Program-made: the position numbers and the translations under genes
Part shown: positions 6,414 to 7,682 of the stretch, piece by piece
How the letters are laid out: each line of letters opens with the position of its first letter
Position numbering within the stretch: position 1 is the stretch's first letter
Assembly: GCA_002778965.1 (NCBI GenBank)
Contig: PEXX01000004.1
Location: 1-7,682, forward strand
Reading direction: 5' to 3'
DNA: 7,682 bases
Origin: Candidatus Kuenenbacteria bacterium CG08_land_8_20_14_0_20_37_23
GTDB taxonomy: Bacteria > Patescibacteriota > Patescibacteriia > UBA2196 > GWA2-42-15
The notes under the pieces: model-generated
The model's input: the letters and a program-made list of their open reading frames with translations, nothing else
The model's database searches: none
Told to the model about the DNA's origin: nothing

Positions 6414-6437
6414 AGAAAAAAAGTTTTTAAATTTTAA

Positions 6438-6962
6438 ATGAATTATCTATATACAACAATATTAATGATTTTCGGCGTGCTACTATTTTCTGTGGCGATG
6501 GGCGCTCTTTCTCTAGCGCCATGGGTGCCGACACGCAAAAATGATTTGAAAAGAATTTTTGAACTGGCTGGTTTAAAATCCGGCCAGATTTTTTATGATC
6601 TTGGATGCGGAGTTGGCACTACTGTATTTTATGCTGATAAAAAATATAAATTGCATGCCAACGGCATTGAATTAGGCCTCCCATTTTACTTGATTTGTAT
6701 TTTTAGAAAAATACTTTCTGAATCTAAAAATACGAAATTTATTTGGGGAGATTTTTTTAGAACAAATTTTTCTGATGCAGATGCTGTATATCTTTTCGGT
6801 TTGCCTATGAGTCTTAAAAAAAAACTGGCAGAAAAGCTTACAAAAGAACTCCGGCCAGGCGCGCTTGTCATTTCATATGTTTTTCCGATTGAGGGTTGGC
6901 AGCCGAAAAAAGAAGATGGAGACGGAGAAAAAAATGCAAAAATATACTTGTACGTCTTATGA
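6438..6962 (+). CDS. small membrane-anchored class I SAM-dependent methyltransferase
   Basis: The protein has 174 residues. An N-terminal hydrophobic helix (about 5-27) is followed by a Rossmann methyltransferase core. Motif I is YDLGCGVG (53-60), which binds S-adenosylmethionine. The acidic residue ending strand 2 is Glu78 (GIELG), expected to hold the ribose hydroxyls. GDFF (104-107) matches the adenine-contact acidic motif, and VYLFGLPMSLKKKLAEKLTK leads into ELRPGALVISYVFPI (137-151), a typical motif III strand. The fold is complete through strand 5, but the C-terminal part is short (methyltransferases usually run 200 or more residues), so the substrate-binding side is minimal. The helix suggests attachment to the inner membrane with the enzyme in the cytoplasm. 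Substrate is unknown; small proteins of this kind are often annotated only as class I methyltransferase. It starts 37 bases after the previous gene behind a T/A-rich leader without a Shine-Dalgarno sequence, and ends in TGA followed directly by in-frame TAG. Confidence 0.85.
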   Translation: MNYLYTTILMIFGVLLFSVAMGALSLAPWVPTRKNDLKRIFELAGLKSGQIFYDLGCGVGTTVFYADKKYKLHANGIELGLPFYLICIFRKILSESKNTKFIWGDFFRTNFSDADAVYLFGLPMSLKKKLAEKLTKELRPGALVISYVFPIEGWQPKKEDGDGEKNAKIYLYVL

Positions 6963-7098
6963 TAGTCGATAATTTGTCTTTGGTGGAATAATAAGAACGA
7001 AAATTTGATTTTTTAAATTAAAAGTTTTTTTCTGCTTCGCAGGAATTATTCGGGGTTATTTTTTAAATTTCTTATGACAAAACTCTAAGAAAATTTAG
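6963..7098. other. AT-rich intergenic gap with direct repeats
   Basis: This is the only sizeable gap downstream of the operon. TTTTTTAAATT occurs at 7009-7019 and again at 7059-7069, 50 bases apart. A 7-pair hairpin with a 3-base loop (7029-7035 with 7039-7045) is preceded, not followed, by its T-run, so it does not look like a terminator on either strand. I see no convincing -35/-10 pair. The gap probably separates two transcription units, but the sequence does not show the signals clearly. Confidence 0.4.
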
Positions 7099-7682
7099 AT
7101 GCTTAATTCTATGTCTAATAAATACGAATCTGGATACACTTTGCGGGTTGAGGAGAAAACCGAAGTTGAAAAAAAGGCGAAAAAGCAAGCCGAATTTTAC
7201 TTAGCTAAGCTCGCTGAAATAAAAAATGAGCCAGAAAACAAAGGACAAATAAAATTAATCCATTTTTTTAAAGACGGGCGAATAATCCAAGATCACTTAT
7301 TGAAAAATCAATCACCCCTGTATGATTGCGACAGAGAGTGGCTGAATAAATTAGGATTGGATGTTGAACAAATGGATGTAAGGCTTGATAACAATGTAAG
7401 CTATTTAGTAGCCATACCCGCACAAAGCTTGGGTCAATGGATTAACACTAAGTCATGGTTAAAGTTGAGTCGGGCTGGTACTTTAGATAATGCAGTAATA
7501 TTATCCGTACCAAAGACTGAATTAATCTTTCGAGAGCATGATTTTGTCGAGCAATCATTTTTGCATGGCGATGGGACTGGCAAATTAGCAAAAGAATATT
7601 ACGAATCAACAAACAAAGAAGGCGGTAACTTAAAAATGACTGAAGCATGGCTACCAAAAGAAGTAAGTTTTACCGAAGAACA
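7099..7682 (+). CDS. unrecognised hydrophilic protein, 3' end outside window (partial)
   Basis: An open frame runs from ATG 7099 to the window edge with no stop, at least 194 codons. A second in-frame ATG at 7111 (MSNKYESGYT...) is an equally possible start; a TAG at 7096-7098 blocks anything earlier. Counting from 7111, residues 10-44 are rich in Glu/Lys/Ala and probably helical, perhaps coiled coil (VEEKTEVEKKAKKQAEF). A mixed, probably globular region follows: IKLIHFFKDGRIIQDHLL (47-64), YDCDREWLNKLGLDVEQ (71-87), SYLVAIPAQSLGQWI (97-111), AVILSVPKTELIF (128-140) and FLHGDGTGKLAKEYY (150-164). There is no signal peptide or membrane helix. GDGTGK resembles a phosphate-binding loop only superficially (it is not GxxxxGK[ST]). 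I do not recognise the family. Codon choice looks like the neighbouring genes, and the even codon structure over almost 600 bases supports a real gene. Confidence 0.75.
   Translation, partial: MLNSMSNKYESGYTLRVEEKTEVEKKAKKQAEFYLAKLAEIKNEPENKGQIKLIHFFKDGRIIQDHLLKNQSPLYDCDREWLNKLGLDVEQMDVRLDNNVSYLVAIPAQSLGQWINTKSWLKLSRAGTLDNAVILSVPKTELIFREHDFVEQSFLHGDGTGKLAKEYYESTNKEGGNLKMTEAWLPKEVSFTEE

Noticed and set aside
504..6962. Alternative genetic code with TGA as glycine (Gracilibacteria/Absconditabacteria)
   Set aside because: More than 2,100 codons of conserved protein contain no in-frame TGA, and conserved glycines are all GGN.
7029..7045. Hairpin after the methyltransferase gene as an intrinsic terminator
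   Set aside because: The T-run precedes the stem and none follows it, so neither strand shows stem followed by a T-tract.
7448..7657. Minus-strand frame of 69 codons opposite the terminal gene
   Set aside because: The plus-strand frame is much longer and continuous; the antisense frame shows no motif or initiation signal.
1..7682. CRISPR array, insertion sequence or phage attachment site
   Set aside because: No spaced direct repeats of CRISPR size, no transposase or integrase reading frame, and no duplicated tRNA 3' end were seen after the tRNA-Leu.

Overview
The window is compact, AT-rich bacterial DNA with every recognisable gene on the + strand. Genes are separated by 9 to 44 bases except at the two ends. 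No start codon has a clear Shine-Dalgarno sequence; the leaders are A- or T-rich. The code is standard: TGA appears only as a stop, and glycine is written GGN. A two-subunit 2-oxoacid:ferredoxin oxidoreductase, a fused GldF/GldG protein, short AT-rich heptamer repeats and tight packing together suggest an uncultivated lineage with a small genome, such as Patescibacteria/CPR (Parcubacteria-like). This is inferred from gene style only; there is no rRNA or marker protein to prove it.

Layout. Positions 1-79 may hold the last codons of an upstream membrane protein. Positions 80-350 have no credible gene but contain a striking nested inverted-repeat structure (117-272) that could fold as a three-way junction. 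Next come a tRNA-Leu(UAG) with encoded CCA (351-435), a short hairpin plus T-run (440-459) and an extended -10 promoter (476-484). From 504 to 6962 five genes follow in what could be one transcription unit: OFOR alpha (gamma and alpha domains fused), OFOR beta, a GldA-like ABC ATPase, a fused ABC-2 permease/GldG-like auxiliary protein, and a small membrane-anchored SAM methyltransferase. After a 136-base AT-rich gap, an unrecognised hydrophilic protein starts at 7099 or 7111 and runs off the window end.

How the genes work together. The first two genes make a complete heterodimeric OFOR, which decarboxylates a 2-oxoacid to an acyl-CoA and reduces ferredoxin. The next two make an ABC-2 type export or cell-envelope complex: the ATPase drives the membrane protein, whose large GldG domain lies outside the membrane. 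The methyltransferase is a separate, probably membrane-associated enzyme of unknown substrate. Nothing in the sequence links the OFOR functionally to the transporter; their adjacency may only reflect gene packing. The least explained parts are the structured region before the tRNA and the terminal gene.
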